From: Rhodospirillaceae bacterium UBA6219
GTDB taxonomy: Bacteria; Pseudomonadota; Alphaproteobacteria; Rhodospirillales; Magnetospirillaceae
Assembly: GCA_002435715.1 (NCBI GenBank)
Contig: DISD01000035.1
Coordinates: 33,439-74,642, forward strand
Length of the DNA: 41,204 nucleotides
Reading direction: 5' to 3'
Under the pieces are notes generated by a model. That model was not told the origin of the DNA. It worked only from the letters and a program-made list of their open reading frames with translations, and ran no database searches. Made by a program: the position numbers and the translations under genes. Numbering within the stretch: the stretch's first letter is position 1; each line of letters begins with the position of its first letter. Positions 40,630 through 41,204 of the stretch are shown in pieces.

Positions 40630-41204
40630 TTAGTACACGCGCTTTTGCGGCTTGATGTACTCGACCTCGTCGGTCAGCGTGTAGGTGTGCACCGGACGAT
40701 AGTCCAGGCTCACCTTGCCGTCCTTGACGGTGGCCAGGGTGTGCTTCTGCCAGTTGACGTCGTCGCGATCCGGATAATCCTCGTGGGCGTGGGCACCGCG
40801 CGATTCGTGACGGGCTTCCGCCGACACGATGGTCGCCAGGGCGCAATCCATCAGGTTTTCCAGCTCGAAAGCTTCGACCAGATCCGAATTCCACACGGTG
40901 GAACGGTCGTTGATCTTCAGCTGCGGCAGGGTCGAGGCGACTTCGCCCATCTTCTGGACGCCTTCCGCCAGCGACTTCGAGGTGCGGAACACCGCGGCGT
41001 CGTTCTGCATGGTCTTTTGCATGGCCAGACGGATTTCGCTGGTATGCATGGAGCCCGAAGCGTTGCGCAGACGATCGAAGCGCGACAGCGCCAGATCGGC
41101 CGAGTCCGCCGGCAGCGGCTTGTGGGCGGTGCCGGGCTTCAGGGTGGCGGCGGCACGCAGGGCAGCGGCACGACCAAAGACCACGATGTCCAGCAGCGAG
41201 TTGG
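40630..41204 (-). CDS. sdhA: Succinate dehydrogenase flavoprotein subunit, C-terminal part (5' end outside window)
   Basis: About 191 C-terminal residues are visible; the gene enters from the right edge. NSLLDIVVFGRAAA is the FAD-domain end of SdhA, and HESRGAHAHEDYPDRDDVNW is the C-terminal domain motif, with His where most relatives have Arg (AHAREDY). The ending (VEYIKPQKRVY) matches the normal SdhA C-terminus. It oxidises succinate to fumarate with covalently bound FAD; the FAD-linking His lies outside the window. sdhB follows 22 bases later. Confidence 0.96.
   Translation of the reverse strand, partial: NSLLDIVVFGRAAALRAAATLKPGTAHKPLPADSADLALSRFDRLRNASGSMHTSEIRLAMQKTMQNDAAVFRTSKSLAEGVQKMGEVASTLPQLKINDRSTVWNSDLVEAFELENLMDCALATIVSAEARHESRGAHAHEDYPDRDDVNWQKHTLATVKDGKVSLDYRPVHTYTLTDEVEYIKPQKRVY

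Noticed and set aside
1..41204. CRISPR arrays, insertion sequences, prophage or integrase genes, rRNA
   Set aside because: No regularly spaced repeats, transposase motifs, phage genes or rRNA signatures were seen on either strand.

Overview
The window is a 41 kb piece of a GC-rich alphaproteobacterial chromosome, most like a Rhodospirillales member of the Magnetospirillum/Phaeospirillum type. This rests on codon use, the glnB-glnA order behind a -24/-12 promoter, a pyrophosphate-type phosphofructokinase, a DivL-like pseudo-kinase, and a tRNA-His that keeps G-1 and C73. The placement is inference from gene content; no database search was possible. I see no insertion sequences, phage genes, CRISPR arrays or rRNA. 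Coding density is very high and no gene-free stretch exceeds about 280 bases.

Layout. 1-4.3 kb: 3' end of a chemoreceptor with a zinc-binding CZB domain, a DUF411 periplasmic protein, PEP carboxylase, tRNA-Pro. 4.4-7.2 kb: a GDT1-family manganese exporter behind a yybP-ykoY manganese riboswitch, then glnB-glnA. As written, glnA has a one-base frameshift. 7.3-11.4 kb: aminotransferase, alpha/beta hydrolase, Tat-exported PhoX phosphatase with a possible Pho box, tRNA-His. 11.4-15.9 kb: CaiB CoA-transferase, CobC-like decarboxylase and HAD hydrolase as an overlapping run, plus an enoyl-CoA hydratase and a DUF2189 membrane protein. 16-22.9 kb: a surface or flagellar glycosylation region with two flagellin-like proteins, a PseH-like acetyltransferase, PseB, a Gfo/Idh/MocA oxidoreductase, and a fusion of a SpsF-type cytidylyltransferase with a class III aminotransferase.

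22.9-28.5 kb: lipid A/Kdo assembly operon (msbA, DUF374 acyltransferase, waaA, lpxK, lpxL). 28.5-31.7 kb: an overlapping module of a duplicated DUF1538 membrane protein with two PII-like proteins, preceded by DUF924 and DUF1289 genes. 31.9-33.6 kb: PPi-dependent phosphofructokinase with a small PD-(D/E)XK nuclease-like gene attached. 33.6-39.8 kb: DivL-like sensor pseudo-kinase, DedA-family protein, ZapE ATPase, DHH phosphoesterase, lipoprotein. 39.8 kb to the end: sdhB and the 3' part of sdhA.

The strongest candidates for new biology are the DUF1538-PII-PII module (28.5-31.0 kb) and the PseB/oxidoreductase/SpsF-aminotransferase pathway next to flagellin-like proteins. Also notable are the DivL-like protein with Ala at the phospho-acceptor position and the nuclease-like gene coupled to pfp.
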